The notes: generated by a model not told the origin, from the sequence alone. A stretch of 40,662 bases of DNA from an uncultured Planctomycetota bacterium (GCA_900696535.1 CAADGM010000143.1:1-40662); one strand, 5' to 3'. Shown: positions 15,495-26,603, numbered from the stretch's first letter. Numbers and translations are program-made.

Positions 15495-18400
15495 TCAGCG
15501 CGACGGCGGCGGCGAGGGGATCACCCGCGCCGCCGGCGGGCGGTCGGGCGCGTAGTCCTTCCAATCGGCAAAGCCGCTCTGCACGCCCTCGATCCACCGA
15601 TCGCCCGGCCCGGTCAGCCGCACCAGCAGCCTCCAGTCGCCGACCCCTTGGGCAACCTTCACGACGACCACGTTCTCGCCGGGGCGAATCCGCACCGGAA
15701 CAACCTCCTGGTCCGGCTCGGCCGCGCGATACACCTCGCGCGACAAGACGCGCTGGCCATTGAGCCACACCGTCAGCGTGTCGTCGCTGCCGAAGCGCAG
15801 CTCCGCGTCCGACTCGTTGAGCGAGTTGAGCTTGGTCAGCGCGTACGCAGCCGCGTGGCTCGCCCCATCAAATAGCGCGCCCAGGTTGAGGCCGTTGTGC
15901 GCCAGGACATGCTCCGGATCAACTTGCTGCCACCGTAGCCTGTTGCCCGAGCGCGTCTCGAACGCGACGTCGGCGCCGTGCTCTGTCTCCGGGCCCCACG
16001 CGGTCGCGTAGGCCGCAGCGCCACTCTCGGCGGGAAACGGGCCGCACACGACCCAGGGCATCGGGCGAGCCAGGGCCACGATGCCGGAGTCCAGCTCCAG
16101 GTCGTCGGCCATGAGCTCGAACTCGACGCGCAGGCTCTCGATCGCGGCCGAGTTCTGAACGTGCAGCGGCCAGGTCCAGCGCACGGTGCCGCCGGCCGGG
16201 GCAGTGGCCATGCGCAAGTCGTCGGGCAGGACCACGCCCCCATCGGCGCGGGCGTGCAGCTGGAATGCGATCGGCTCGTCAGCGTGGCTGCGCACGTGGG
16301 TGACGATCTCGCGCCCCCCCACGTCGACCAGCCACTGCGCCGGCCGCTCCACCTCGAGCGAAAGCGGCATGCGCCAGCGCAGCTCGCCGCGGTAGACCAC
16401 GCGTGCGACGTCGCCTTCGCCGACTTCGGCAACCTCGAACCAGGCCGGCTCGCCGGCCTCGTCCGTGGGCGTCGTGCCGCGCTGTCCGCGTCGCAGCGTG
16501 GCCGCCACGCGCCGGCCATCGCGGCGCGTGTCGGCCGCTCCCTGCGCCTCAACCGCCGAGCTGCCGTGTGTCACGCGCCATGTCGTGTCGGCGTCGCACG
16601 GCTCGAAGCGGATCGTTGCACAGTCTAGGAGGGCGTTGCCGATCGCGGGAACCGCGAGGTTCCTGATCCGCGCACGCTTCGGGCCGAACGTCACCCTCAC
16701 TGTTGGCGAGTCCGGCTTCCAACGCGGCCGCGGATCTGTCAGTTCGACTCCCGCGGGCAGTGCGAGCGCAAGCGTGGCGCCTTGGCGAACAAAGACCGGC
16801 GCTCCCACCAGCGGACAGGGCACGTCCCACTCGCCGGGGCCGTCGTACACCACTGGCGCTGTCAGCATGTGCCACGCACCGGCAGGGAACGTCACGCGGC
16901 GGCTGCCGACGCCCGGCTCGAACACCGGCGCAACCAGCAGGTCCGGCCCAAGCATGAACTGGCTGTCCTCCCGAACGAATCGCTCATCGTCGGGGAATTC
17001 GAGCACCATCGGCCGCATCAACGGCACGCCTGTCTCGGCCGCCTCGCGCGCGAGGGCGCGCAGCGTCGGGAGGAGGATCATCCGCAAGTGAATGAGCAGG
17101 TCCGCCGCCGCCTCGGCCCGCTGGCCGAAGTACCACGGTTCGCGCGGCGTCGCGCCGTGGAACTGCATGAGCGGGCTGAAGGCCCCGAACTGCATCCAGC
17201 GGATGTAGAGCTCCGGCGCGGGCGTGCCGGCGTAGCCGCCGATGTCGTGGCTCCAGTACGGCATACCCGACAGGCCGGCCGAGAGGCCCGCCCCGACGAG
17301 GCTGCGGAGCTGCGGCCAGGTGCAGAGCTGGTCGCCGGCCCACAGGGCGGGTGTGCGCTCGATGCCCACGCTGCCGCTGCGGCACCACAGGAGCCCGTCG
17401 ACACCCTCTTCATCGAGCAGCTCCCACAGCGCCCGGTTGTAGAGCACGCTGTAATCGTTGTGCACCGCCCAGCCCCGGCGACCGTCGGCCAGCACGTCCG
17501 TCGGCTTGATGTCCTCGCCGTCGTCGGCCTTGAAGCCCCACACCCCGCGGCGCACCTCGTCGCGCATCTGGTCCTTCCACCAGCGGGCGGCCTGCGGATT
17601 CGTGAAGTCGACGTTCGCGAAGCCCGCCAGCCAGGCCTCGCGCTGACTCACCGCTCCGCTCGGATCACGCACGAAGTAGCCCCGCTCGGCCGCCGCCGCG
17701 TACTCCGGCGACAACGGGTGAGTGATCGGCACCTGCCAGAGGATCGTCTTGATGTCGTGCCGGCGGCACAGGTCGAAGTACGCGTCCAGGTCCGGCCATC
17801 GCTGTGGCGAGAAGTTGTTGAAGTCGCCGCGCTCGCTCAGGCCCTTCCACGCTTCCTGCACAATCGCGGCCACAGGCCAGCCCCGCCGAAGCATCCCCTC
17901 GATCGCTTCCACCGCCTCGGCCTGCACTTCGTAGCTGTTGCGGCTGATCCACACACCCAGGGCCCAGTCCGGAATCGGGCGCAGGCCGCCGCGCACCTTG
18001 GTCCGCGCGGTCACCAGTGTTCGAAGCGAATCGCCCAGCGCGAAGTAGTACGTGACCAGTCGGCCCGCGCGGCGATACACGTGTCGCGGCGACTGGCCCG
18101 AGGCGCCCTCTGCTGGTGCGTCGGCCACCGACGCGTCGGCTGCTGTGACGCGCGCCAGCTCGAACTCGCCGTCGGGGTTGTCGTCGGCCCAGATGGCGTA
18201 GTTGCGACTGCTATAGACGACCGGTGCGCAGAAGTACGAGTCAGCTTGATCGGCGCCCGCCCCGGGCGAGTCCTTGATCCACATCTCGACGCGCCGGCCG
18301 GACTGGTCCAGGCCGTTGAACCGCTGCCCCAAGCCGTAGAGCGCCTCGCCGGGCGACGCGTTCCAGCTCAGTTCGAGGCCGGGTACGCGCGCGCGTCCGT

Positions 18401-18917
18401 ACGCCGCCAGCGGGCGCAGCGTTGCCGCGACGCGAGGGGCGGCGATCTCCGCGGTCAGCGCGTCGGTCGTCAGTTGCAGCGGCCGAAGCCGGACGTGGAC
18501 CGCGCTTCCCTCTACTTGCAGGGCGAACACCGCGCCGTCGCCAGAGACGATCTGCTCGCCGGCGTCGCGCGGCGCGTCGGAGGGCACCGCCTCGATCGGG
18601 TGAACGTGCACGGCGAACACGCCCGGCCCGACCGCCTCGGCGTCCACCCGCAAGTCGCCCGCCGACAGCTTCACGGGTTCGGCGGCGAGTGGCGGACACG
18701 CGGCGATCACAGTCAGCACGCAAAGGGTCCGCACGCCGACCGACCACGAGCGCGCGGTCGCGGCGCAACGGGCCCGAGCGGACTGCCACGCTGGATACCG
18801 GTTCCGAACGCTAAGGGCCGGGATCCGATCGCTGCGCTCCACGCTCATGCTCAACTCGCTCTCTCGCCCCGGCCGACGACGAGTGCGCTTGGCCGCCTCG
18901 GCCGCGGGGGCGGTCAC
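15495..18917 (-). CDS. Secreted GH31 family glycosidase with C-terminal accessory domain
   Basis: 1140 residues from GTG 18917. The TIM-barrel motifs are clear: WGFKADDGED (460-469), where Asp465 aligns with the nucleophile of GH31 enzymes such as YicI, and LWAGDQLCTW (525-534), where Asp529 is the likely acid/base. GLGQRFNGLDQSGRRVEMW near 196-213 is the typical N-terminal beta-sandwich. The last ~180 residues (WVVCGPFPAE..., LRFGSDDTLTVWLNGQRV) form a separate beta-rich, possibly carbohydrate-binding domain. A hydrophobic stretch LCVLTVIAACPPLAAEP (65-81) looks like a signal peptide preceded by an unusually long Arg-rich region, so the true start may be later (ATG 18848). GH31 covers alpha-glucosidase, alpha-xylosidase and others; specificity cannot be read here. 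It is monocistronic. Confidence 0.9.
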   Translation of the reverse strand: MTAPAAEAAKRTRRRPGRESELSMSVERSDRIPALSVRNRYPAWQSARARCAATARSWSVGVRTLCVLTVIAACPPLAAEPVKLSAGDLRVDAEAVGPGVFAVHVHPIEAVPSDAPRDAGEQIVSGDGAVFALQVEGSAVHVRLRPLQLTTDALTAEIAAPRVAATLRPLAAYGRARVPGLELSWNASPGEALYGLGQRFNGLDQSGRRVEMWIKDSPGAGADQADSYFCAPVVYSSRNYAIWADDNPDGEFELARVTAADASVADAPAEGASGQSPRHVYRRAGRLVTYYFALGDSLRTLVTARTKVRGGLRPIPDWALGVWISRNSYEVQAEAVEAIEGMLRRGWPVAAIVQEAWKGLSERGDFNNFSPQRWPDLDAYFDLCRRHDIKTILWQVPITHPLSPEYAAAAERGYFVRDPSGAVSQREAWLAGFANVDFTNPQAARWWKDQMRDEVRRGVWGFKADDGEDIKPTDVLADGRRGWAVHNDYSVLYNRALWELLDEEGVDGLLWCRSGSVGIERTPALWAGDQLCTWPQLRSLVGAGLSAGLSGMPYWSHDIGGYAGTPAPELYIRWMQFGAFSPLMQFHGATPREPWYFGQRAEAAADLLIHLRMILLPTLRALAREAAETGVPLMRPMVLEFPDDERFVREDSQFMLGPDLLVAPVFEPGVGSRRVTFPAGAWHMLTAPVVYDGPGEWDVPCPLVGAPVFVRQGATLALALPAGVELTDPRPRWKPDSPTVRVTFGPKRARIRNLAVPAIGNALLDCATIRFEPCDADTTWRVTHGSSAVEAQGAADTRRDGRRVAATLRRGQRGTTPTDEAGEPAWFEVAEVGEGDVARVVYRGELRWRMPLSLEVERPAQWLVDVGGREIVTHVRSHADEPIAFQLHARADGGVVLPDDLRMATAPAGGTVRWTWPLHVQNSAAIESLRVEFELMADDLELDSGIVALARPMPWVVCGPFPAESGAAAYATAWGPETEHGADVAFETRSGNRLRWQQVDPEHVLAHNGLNLGALFDGASHAAAYALTKLNSLNESDAELRFGSDDTLTVWLNGQRVLSREVYRAAEPDQEVVPVRIRPGENVVVVKVAQGVGDWRLLVRLTGPGDRWIEGVQSGFADWKDYAPDRPPAARVIPSPPPSR

Positions 18918-19056
18918 GTGCGTCGGCGTCGTATGGCGATCAGGAGAATGCCCGCTTGAGCGGTTTGCAAGTCGGGGGGCGCTCAGGGGGACGACTTAGG
19001 AACAGCAGCAGTTCAGGGAGCGGCGCGGTTCAGGAGGGAAGGGGGCCGCACTGACC

Positions 19057-19077
19057 GTCCCCCCTCCCACGGGGGAC
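19057..19077. repeat. Palindrome GTCCCCC/GGGGGAC
   Basis: Seven-base arms at 19057-19063 and 19071-19077 with a 7-base loop, downstream of clpC on its strand. There is no T-run; it may be a weak terminator or a dispersed repeat. Confidence 0.45.
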
Positions 19078-19155
19078 TGCTGGGGCTGCGGAGCTGCACG
19101 TCCAAGGGCGAATGAGCCACGAGTTCGAAGGCGGCTTTGGATTCGATGGTCGCTA

Positions 19156-19181
19156 CCCTCCCCCTGCCCTGGAAGGGAGGG
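19156..19181. repeat. Palindrome, family B copy 2 (CCCTCCC/GGGAGGG)
   Basis: CCCTCCC (19156-19162) and GGGAGGG (19175-19181), with the same arms as the copy at 14925-14951, about 90 bases past the clpC stop. Confidence 0.55.
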
Positions 19182-19273
19182 GGGCAAGCGCCTACCGCAC
19201 AGGGCGTTCCGCAGCTCGCACGTCGCGCCTCGTTACTCGCCCTTCGCTATTCGCTAGTCGCGATTGCCAACTC

Positions 19274-21799
19274 TCACGTCGCCTCGGCGCCGGCCACGGC
19301 GAGCTTGGACTCGCCCGGGGGCGTGGGGGCATCCAGCCCCTCAAAAATAAACTCGCGCTTGTCGCCGGCGCCCTGCACGCCGACGCGGACGACCGCTTTG
19401 CCTGCGTACTTGCCGCGGAGGATGTCCTCGCTGAGCGGATCTTCGATCTTGCTGGAGATCGTGCGGCGCAGTGGGCGGGCGCCGAACTTCTCGTCGGTTC
19501 CCAGCTCGACCAGGTACTCCTTGGCGTCCGGGGTGATCTCGAGCGCCAGGTTCTTGGTCTTGAGGCGGGCGCTGACCTTGCCCAGCTCGAGATCGACGAT
19601 GTTGATCAGGTCGTCGTGCGTGAGCTTGTGGAAGACGACCACTTCGTCGATGCGGTTGATGAACTCGGGGCGGAAGTGCCGCTCGAGCTCGTTGGTCAGC
19701 ATGTCCTTCATCTTGGTGTAGTTCAGGTCCTCGTCGCGCTTCATGAACCCGAACGGGTCCTGGCTCATGATGCGGTCGGCCCCGATGTTGCTGGTCATGA
19801 TCAGGATCACGTTGCGGAAGTCCACGTGCCGACCGAACGAGTCGGTCAGCCGGCCCTCCTCCATGATCTGGAGCAGCATATTGAACACGTCGGGGTGGGC
19901 CTTCTCGATCTCGTCGAGCAATACGACCGCGTAGGGCCGGCGGCGGACACGCTCCGTGAGCTGGCCGCCCTCCTCGTAGCCGACGTAACCCGGCGGGGCG
20001 CCGATCAGCCGGCTGACGTTGTGCTTCTCCATGTACTCCGACATGTCGATCGTGATCAGGGCCTCTTCGTCGCCGAACATGAACTCGGCCAGCGTCTTGG
20101 CCAGCAGCGTCTTGCCCACGCCCGAGGGGCCCAGGAAGACGAACGAGCCCATCGGACGATTCGGGTCCTTCAGGCCGCTGCGGCTGCGGCGCACGCTGCG
20201 GGCGATGGCGCTGATGGCCTCGTGCTGGCTGATGACCTTCTTGTGCAGCTCGGTCTCGAGCTGGAGCAGCCGGTCGGCCTCGTCCTTCTCCAGCCGCGTG
20301 AGCGGGATGCCGGTCATGCGGCTGACGACCTCGCTGATGACGATGTCGTCGACGACGCCCTCGGCCTCCTTGGCCACGTCTTTCCAGTCCTTCTGGATGG
20401 CCTCCTTCTTCATGCGGAGCGTCTCGCACTTGTCCCGCAGCTCCGCGGCCCGCTCGTAGTCGGCGTTCTTGACGGCCTCGTCCTTCTCAGCGGTCAGCCG
20501 CTCGATGTCGCGCTCCAGCTCGGCCAGGTCCGGCGGGACGGTCATGCTCTTGATGCGGACGCGGGCGCCCGCCTCGTCGATCACGTCGATGGCCTTGTCG
20601 GGCAGCACGCGGCCGGTGATATAGCGGTGCGACAGCTCGGTCGCGGCCTCGAGGGCGCCGTCGGTGATCTGCACGCGGTGGTGGGCCTCGTAGCGATCGC
20701 GCAGGCCCTTGAGGATCTCGAGCGTGTGCTCGATCGACGGCTCGTCAACGTGGATGGACTGGAAGCGCCGCGCCAGGGCCGCGTCCTTCTCGATGTACTT
20801 GCGGTACTCGTCGAAGGGCGTCGCGCCGATGCACTGGATCTCGCCGCGCGACAGCGCCGGCTTGAGCACGTTCGACGCGTCGATGGCCCCCTCCGCCCCG
20901 CCCGCGCCAACCAGCGTGTGCAGTTCGTCGATGAACAGGATCACGTTCCGCGCGCGGCGGACCTCGTTCATCACGGCCTTGATGCGCTCCTCGAACTGCC
21001 CTCGGTACTTCGTGCCCGCGACCATCAGCGCCAGATCGAGGATCACGATGCGCCGATCGTGAAGCAGCTCGGGCACCTGCCGATTGATGATCTTCTGCGC
21101 CAGGCCCTCGACGATGGCCGTCTTGCCGACGCCCGCCTCGCCGAGCAGGACGGGGTTGTTCTTCATGCGGCGGCACAGGACGGTGATGACGCGCTCGATC
21201 TCGTTGGCCCGCCCGATGACGGGGTCCAGCTTGCCCTCGCGGGCGAGCTCGGTCAGGTCGCGGCCGAAGGAGTCGAGGGCGGGGGTCTTGCTCTTGCCGC
21301 TCTTGGGCTGCGGCTGGCCCTCGCTGGGCGGGGCCATGCCGCTGGTCTCTTCCTGCTCGACGCCGGCGCCGAGGAGGTTCAGCACTTCCTCGCGGACCTC
21401 TTCGAGCTTGAGGCCGAGGTTCATGAGCACCTGGGCGGCCACGCCGTCCTGCTCGCGCAGGAGGCCGAGCAGGAGGTGTTCGGTGCCGACGTAGTTGTGG
21501 TTGAGATTTCGGGCTTCCTCGATGGCGTATTCGATGACCCGCTTAGCCCGGGGCGTCTGCGGGAGCTTGCCCATGGTGACCATCTCGGGCCCGGCCTTGA
21601 CGAGTCGCTCGACCTCCATGCGCACACGGCGCAGGTCGACATGCAGGTTCTTCAGAACGTTCGCCCCGACGCCCGAGCCCTCCTTGACCAGGCCGAGCAA
21701 GATGTGCTCGGTCCCGATGTACTCGTGATTGAAGCGCTGCGCCTCCTGGTTGGCCAGCGCCATCACCTTGCGGGCCCGGTCGGTAAAACGCTCGAACAT
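19274..21799 (-). CDS. clpC: ATP-dependent Clp protease ATPase subunit ClpC
   Basis: 841 residues, normal for ClpC. It begins [20 protein letters not shown]; two Clp N-repeats span about 1-145. AAA+ module 1 has Walker A GEAGVGKT (220-227) and Walker B ILFIDELH (287-294). A UVR/middle domain at about 437-467 ([15 protein letters not shown]) separates ClpC from ClpA and ClpB. AAA+ module 2 has Walker A GPSGVGKT (557-564). This hexameric cytoplasmic unfoldase feeds substrates to ClpP and needs adaptors in the forms studied. ATG 21799 has GGAG nine bases upstream. No HrcA CIRCE-type or CtsR-like operator is recognisable in the 367-base upstream gap, and no mcsA/mcsB or radA is adjacent. Confidence 0.96.
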   Translation of the reverse strand: MFERFTDRARKVMALANQEAQRFNHEYIGTEHILLGLVKEGSGVGANVLKNLHVDLRRVRMEVERLVKAGPEMVTMGKLPQTPRAKRVIEYAIEEARNLNHNYVGTEHLLLGLLREQDGVAAQVLMNLGLKLEEVREEVLNLLGAGVEQEETSGMAPPSEGQPQPKSGKSKTPALDSFGRDLTELAREGKLDPVIGRANEIERVITVLCRRMKNNPVLLGEAGVGKTAIVEGLAQKIINRQVPELLHDRRIVILDLALMVAGTKYRGQFEERIKAVMNEVRRARNVILFIDELHTLVGAGGAEGAIDASNVLKPALSRGEIQCIGATPFDEYRKYIEKDAALARRFQSIHVDEPSIEHTLEILKGLRDRYEAHHRVQITDGALEAATELSHRYITGRVLPDKAIDVIDEAGARVRIKSMTVPPDLAELERDIERLTAEKDEAVKNADYERAAELRDKCETLRMKKEAIQKDWKDVAKEAEGVVDDIVISEVVSRMTGIPLTRLEKDEADRLLQLETELHKKVISQHEAISAIARSVRRSRSGLKDPNRPMGSFVFLGPSGVGKTLLAKTLAEFMFGDEEALITIDMSEYMEKHNVSRLIGAPPGYVGYEEGGQLTERVRRRPYAVVLLDEIEKAHPDVFNMLLQIMEEGRLTDSFGRHVDFRNVILIMTSNIGADRIMSQDPFGFMKRDEDLNYTKMKDMLTNELERHFRPEFINRIDEVVVFHKLTHDDLINIVDLELGKVSARLKTKNLALEITPDAKEYLVELGTDEKFGARPLRRTISSKIEDPLSEDILRGKYAGKAVVRVGVQGAGDKREFIFEGLDAPTPPGESKLAVAGAEAT

Positions 21800-22166
21800 G
21801 GCTACAAACTCCGTGGGGCCCAGGGGCTACGACAATCACCGGTGCTGAGGCGCGGCGCTGCCGTTGGGCTCGCACCCAAGGCCGGGCGTCAATTCTATGC
21901 CGCGCCGCGCACCGCAGCAACAAACGACGCCGCGCCTCCTGTCGTATCGACCGCGCAGCACCGACGCATCAATGCGGGCGCGCCGTCCAACGCGACCCAT
22001 CCCGTTGTGGATGCACTCCGCGTGCCGCGCCAGGCCGGCCGAACCTGCGCGACGCCGGGCCGCCCCGCGGCCACCGCCTCCGATCACACGCCACGGCGGC
22101 GTGCCAGGTCTGCCGAACCTGTCGAAGTGGCAGCCTTCCCCCAATCCCACCCAGCCACGGTGCGCG
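21800..22166. other. 367-base intergenic region upstream of clpC
   Basis: No gene is recognisable on either strand; the open frames are Arg/Ala/Pro-rich shadows. It must hold the clpC promoter, but I cannot assign -35/-10 boxes or a heat-shock operator with confidence. No strong palindrome was noticed. Confidence 0.5.
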
Positions 22167-22731
22167 CTACGCGTGTGAACCGTCGGCACCGGCCCGCGGT
22201 GCGGCCGGCGCGGCACCCCGCGCATAGATCCCGTGTCGATCGAGCCGGCGAAGCTCGGCCTCGGCGCGCGAAGCAGCCTCCGCGCGGCCGAGCTCGCGCA
22301 GCAGCCGCACGCGCCAGTCGAGCAGTGCCAGGTCGTCCGGCCATTCCGCGGCGAGCCGCTCGACGAGCTCCAGCGCCGTCGCGTGCTCGCCGCGCTCCAC
22401 GGCCGCGTGCAATGTCCTCAGGCCATCCCGTCGCCGACTGGCGCGATCGATCTCGATGCCGCGCTGGTGCGCAACGGCGAAGGTGACCTGGGCGAGCCCG
22501 TAGCTTGCGATGGCCAGCGCGACGGTCGTCCAGGCCGCGAAGCGCGTGAAGTCGTCCGGCAGAATCAGTGTCGTCAGGATCGCCAGGTTCGCGCAGAGTG
22601 CAAAGACGAGTCCCGCGCCCAGGCCCAGCCCTATCGAGCCGGACAGGATCGCCCCGGCGCCGGGCAGCAGCAGATTGACGAGCAGGGTGGCGTGCGGCGC
22701 CCGCGCTTGCGCGACAACGGGAACCTCTCGA

Positions 22732-22742
<11 letters not shown>
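22167..22742 (-). CDS. Small membrane protein with helical soluble tail, overlapping livF
   Basis: 191 residues from GTG 22742, which overlaps the end of livF by 11 bases, so translation is probably coupled. Residues about 15-80 contain two to three hydrophobic helices (LLVNLLLPGAGAILSGSIGLGL; NLAILTTLILP; AAWTTVALAIASYGLAQVTF). The remaining ~100 residues are Arg/Ala/Glu/Leu-rich helices resembling a TPR pair (RTLHAAVERGEHATALELVERLAAEWPDD...), probably cytoplasmic. I do not recognise the family. Its place at the end of the liv cluster hints at a transporter-associated role, but it may only be co-transcribed. Confidence 0.7.
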
Positions 22743-23432
<690 letters not shown>

Positions 23433-23445
<13 letters not shown>

Positions 23446-24242
23446 TGGGTCGCTCCGTGCCCGGGGCGCGCCGCCGCCTCCGCCGGCTCGCCCAGATACG
23501 CCTCGATGACCTTCGGGTCCTTCTGGACGGCGGACGGCGGCCCGACGGCGATCGTCACGCCGTGATCCAGCACCGTAATCTGCTCGCAGATGTCCATGAC
23601 CACGCCCATGTCGTGCTCGATCAGCAGCACCGTCACGCCCGAGTCGCGCACGCGGCGAATCAGCTCGCGCAGCACGAGCTTCTCCTGCGGATTCATCCCC
23701 GCGGCGGGCTCATCCAGCAGAACGACGCGCGGCTGCGTCGCCAGCGCGCGGACGATCTCCAGCCGCCGCTGGTCGCCGTAGGCCAGGTTGCGTGCCTGCT
23801 CGTGCATTCGGTCGCAAAGCCCGAAGTCGGCCAGCAGCGCTTCGCAGCGGCGGGTGATCTCGGCCTCGGCGCGGCGGGCCCGGTTCGAGCGAAGAAGCGT
23901 CGACCACAGACCGTGCGTCGTCCGCAGGTGGCACGCGACCCGCACGTTGTCCAGCACGGACAGCGCCGGGAAAAGGCGGATGTTCTGGAACGTGCGCGCC
24001 GCCCCCGCGGCGGTGATCTCGTGCGGGCGCAGGCCGGTCAGCTCCCGGCCGGCCAGTCGCATGCTGCCGGCGTGCGGGCGGTACACGCCGGTGAGCAGGT
24101 TGAAGACCGTGGTCTTGCCCGCGCCGTTGGGACCGATCAACCCGCACAGCCCGCCGTCCGGCACGGCCAGCGAGAAGTCCTGCACGGCCTTCAGGCCGCC
24201 AAAGGAAATCGCGAGCCCCTGGATGTCGAGCAGGGGAGTCAT
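23433..24242 (-). CDS. livG: Branched-chain amino-acid-type ABC transporter ATPase LivG
   Basis: 269 residues from ATG 24242, which overlaps the livM stop as ATGA; the frame stays open further upstream, but MTPLLDIQGLAISFGGLKAV is clearly the family start. Walker A GPNGAGKTT (37-45), TGLRPHEITAAGAARTFQNI (a LivG hallmark), signature NLAYGDQRRLEI and Walker B RVVLLDEPAAGMNPQE are present. It pairs with LivF as the cytoplasmic ATPase dimer. The last ~15 residues (EAAARPGHGATQCRC) run past the family's usual end and overlap the livF start. Confidence 0.93.
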
Positions 24243-25291
24243 GGCTTTGTACGCCGCGCGCGTCGCGGCCACAGGTCCCAGATCTCCTTGACGCCGAAGA
24301 GACCTTGCGGGCGGAAGATCATCAGCAGGACCAGCGCCAGGGCGTAGAGGACCATGCGGTACTGGGCCAGGTTGAGCAGGGCCTGCGGGAGCACGGTGAG
24401 GATGATGGCGGCGACGATGGCGCCGGAGATCGAGCCCATGCCGCCGAGCACGACCATGATGATGATGTCGAATGATCGCAAGAAGCCAGCGTCCACGGGG
24501 CGCAGAATGGCGCCGCTCTGGTGGGCATACAGCCCGCCCGCGACGCCGGCGAAGAACGCCGCCGCCACGAACGCGCGCACCTTGAGCCGCGTGACGTTGA
24601 CGCCCATGGCCTGGGCGGCGACCTCGTCCTCGCGGATGGCCAGCATGGCACGGCCCGTGCTCGACTGCTTGAGCCGGTACGCGAACGCGACGGTCACGGC
24701 CACGAACACGTAGATCCAGAACAGGTTCGCGTACTTGGGGATGTCGGCGAATCCCTGGGCCCCGCCGACGGGCGGCGGCAGGAGTTGCCGCCAGGTCGCC
24801 TCGTGGAGGCTGTCCGCCGCGAAGATCTGCGGGTTCGTCTGTTGAAGCAGGACGCGGAGAATCTCGCCGAAGCCGAGCGTGACGATGGCCAGGTAGTCGC
24901 CGCGGAGGCGCAGTGAAGGCAGGCCGACGAACCAGCCGGCGCCGGCGGCCACGAGGCCCGCGGCCAGGCAGGCCGCCACCAGCATCCACTCGCCGACGCC
25001 CAGGAACCCGCCCTGCTTGGCACAGTCCCCCCACGCGAGCAGCGAGCCGTAGTAGGTGATCGTTCCGGCGGCGTAGGCGCCGAGCGCCATGAAGCCGGCG
25101 TGACCCATCGAGAACTGCCCCGTGTAGCCGTTCACGATCGTCAGCGACACGGCGAGGATGATCGCCACCCCGACGTCCATCATGATCCGGGCCGGGTACG
25201 CTCCGACGCGCGGCCCCACGCCGAAATGCAGCAGGCTGCCGAGCGCGGCGGCGAGCAGGAGGGGCAGCAGTAGTCCGCGAAGGAGCGTCAT
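24239..25291 (-). CDS. livM: ABC transporter permease LivM
   Basis: 350 residues with about ten hydrophobic helices. VNGYTGQFSMGHAGFMALGAY (about 54-74) and SLRLRGDYLAIVTLGFGEILR (about 126-146) are LivM signatures. GRAMLAIREDEVAAQAMGVNV near residue 220 is the EAA-like loop contacting the ATPases. It forms the inner-membrane channel with LivH. ATG 25291 has no obvious Shine-Dalgarno, unlike its neighbours. A 195-base gap separates it from livH, which is long for this operon; no gene is visible there. Confidence 0.93.
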   Translation of the reverse strand: MTLLRGLLLPLLLAAALGSLLHFGVGPRVGAYPARIMMDVGVAIILAVSLTIVNGYTGQFSMGHAGFMALGAYAAGTITYYGSLLAWGDCAKQGGFLGVGEWMLVAACLAAGLVAAGAGWFVGLPSLRLRGDYLAIVTLGFGEILRVLLQQTNPQIFAADSLHEATWRQLLPPPVGGAQGFADIPKYANLFWIYVFVAVTVAFAYRLKQSSTGRAMLAIREDEVAAQAMGVNVTRLKVRAFVAAAFFAGVAGGLYAHQSGAILRPVDAGFLRSFDIIIMVVLGGMGSISGAIVAAIILTVLPQALLNLAQYRMVLYALALVLLMIFRPQGLFGVKEIWDLWPRRARRTKP

Positions 25292-25486
25292 TCAGTCAGT
25301 CTAACCGTCGCGCGATCCTGAGCGAGAGCGCGGCCGGGCGCATGTTCTCGTGCGGAGGTGTGACGGTCTGAGAGATGGCTCCGTCGTGCTGGGCAGTCGG
25401 AGTCAATGTGCCTAGGCTCACCGTCTCACTCCACGATCCGCACTTCCCACGCTCCACGCCCGCACACGCGGATGCGAAGGCGCCGC

Positions 25487-26476
25487 TCAAACCTTCTCGA
25501 CTGCGGCCGAGCCGAACAGGCCTGTGGGCCGCACCAGCAGTACCAGGATGAGAACCGCAAAGACGTACACGTCGCGCATGTCGGCCGAGATCCAGCGGGC
25601 GCCGAACTGCTCGATGAACGCGATCAGCAGCGCGCCCACCACCGCCCCGCGCAGGTTGCCGATGCCGCCCACGACGGCCGAGACGAACGCCTTGAGCCCG
25701 AGCAGCACCCACGTGGCGTGGGCCGTCTGCTGGAGCGTGGTGTACTTCATGCCGTAAAGGAAGCCGGCCGCCGCGGCCAGGGACGAGCCGATCACGAACG
25801 TGAGCGAGATGACTCGGTTGACGGGCACGCCCATGAGGGCGGCGATGTCCGGGCGGAACGAGACCGCCCGCATGGCCAGCCCGACGCGCGTGCGATGCAC
25901 GAGGAGTTCCAGCGCAATCATCAGGACGCCGGCAATGGCGACAATCGCCAGGTCGACCTGGCCGATGACCAGCCGCTGGGCCGCTCGCCCGTCGCCCGCG
26001 GGGCTGAGCTCGACGTTCACCACGTCGCGGTTGGGGATGAGGGCGGGCATGCCCTGCGGCTGGGCCCCGAAGGGCAGCCGTACGCCACCACCCAGGTCGT
26101 ACTGAAGCTGTCCGGCGTTCTGAAGCAGCAGCGAGACGCCGATGGCGGTGATGAGCACGTTGATGCGCGGCGCGCCGCGCAGCGGTCGGTAGGCGAAGCG
26201 CTCAATGGTGAAGCCCACCGTGGCGCACACGACCATGGCGCCCAGCAGGACGATCGCGCCTGCCCACCACGGGGGACTGGCCGGCACGACGCCCAGCGCC
26301 GGCAGGAGCATCGTCGCCAGGGCGAAGCTGCTCCACGCACCGAGCGTGACCACGTCGCCGTGAGCGAAGTTGATGAACTTCAGGATGCCGTACACCATCG
26401 TGTAGCCCAACGCGATCAGCGCGTAGAGGCTTCCCACGACGATGGCGGTGGTGAGAATCTGGAGCAGGTCGCCCAA
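25487..26476 (-). CDS. livH: ABC transporter permease LivH (TTG start)
   Basis: 329 residues, about 30 longer than common LivH because of an inserted loop around residues 125-155 (GVRLPFGAQPQGMPALIPNR). GSLYALIALGYTMVYGILKF (15-34) with NFAHGD and RVGLAMRAVSFRPDIAALMG are family hallmarks. The start is TTG 26476, supported by AAGGA six bases upstream and by the conserved N-terminus beginning there. It is the first permease after the octaheme reductase gene (127-base gap), so transcription may come from that gene's promoter or a separate one. Confidence 0.93.
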   Translation of the reverse strand: MGDLLQILTTAIVVGSLYALIALGYTMVYGILKFINFAHGDVVTLGAWSSFALATMLLPALGVVPASPPWWAGAIVLLGAMVVCATVGFTIERFAYRPLRGAPRINVLITAIGVSLLLQNAGQLQYDLGGGVRLPFGAQPQGMPALIPNRDVVNVELSPAGDGRAAQRLVIGQVDLAIVAIAGVLMIALELLVHRTRVGLAMRAVSFRPDIAALMGVPVNRVISLTFVIGSSLAAAAGFLYGMKYTTLQQTAHATWVLLGLKAFVSAVVGGIGNLRGAVVGALLIAFIEQFGARWISADMRDVYVFAVLILVLLVRPTGLFGSAAVEKV

Positions 26477-26603
26477 GCGGGTTCCTTCGCTTCGGTGTCC
26501 GGCGAAGGTTATACCGCGCGGCGCTGCGGTGCGCCCCCCGGGTCCGCAGCCCGCGGGTCGGGCGCCGGCGCACCCCAGTATCAGCTCGCAGGTCGGCCGT
26601 CCG

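Larger units (their letters stand above)
18918..19273. other. 356-base intergenic tract with two hairpins
   Basis: This lies between the 3' end of clpC and the 5' end of the GH31 gene, both minus strand. It holds hairpins at 19057-19077 and 19156-19181 and must contain the GH31 promoter near 18918-18970, though no convincing -35/-10 pair stands out. Frames open across it show no recognisable protein. Confidence 0.6.

Noticed and set aside
16782-18959. A 725-codon plus-strand frame opposite the GH31 gene
   Set aside because: Shadow of the GH31 coding strand; Arg/Val/His-rich with no domain.
21800-22166. CIRCE/HrcA or CtsR operator upstream of clpC
   Set aside because: No matching inverted repeat or tandem heptad could be seen.
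19112-22486. A 1124-codon open frame on the plus strand opposite clpC
   Set aside because: High-GC antisense frame; the minus strand encodes a complete, motif-perfect ClpC. The antisense product is low-complexity, rich in Leu, Asp, Val and His.
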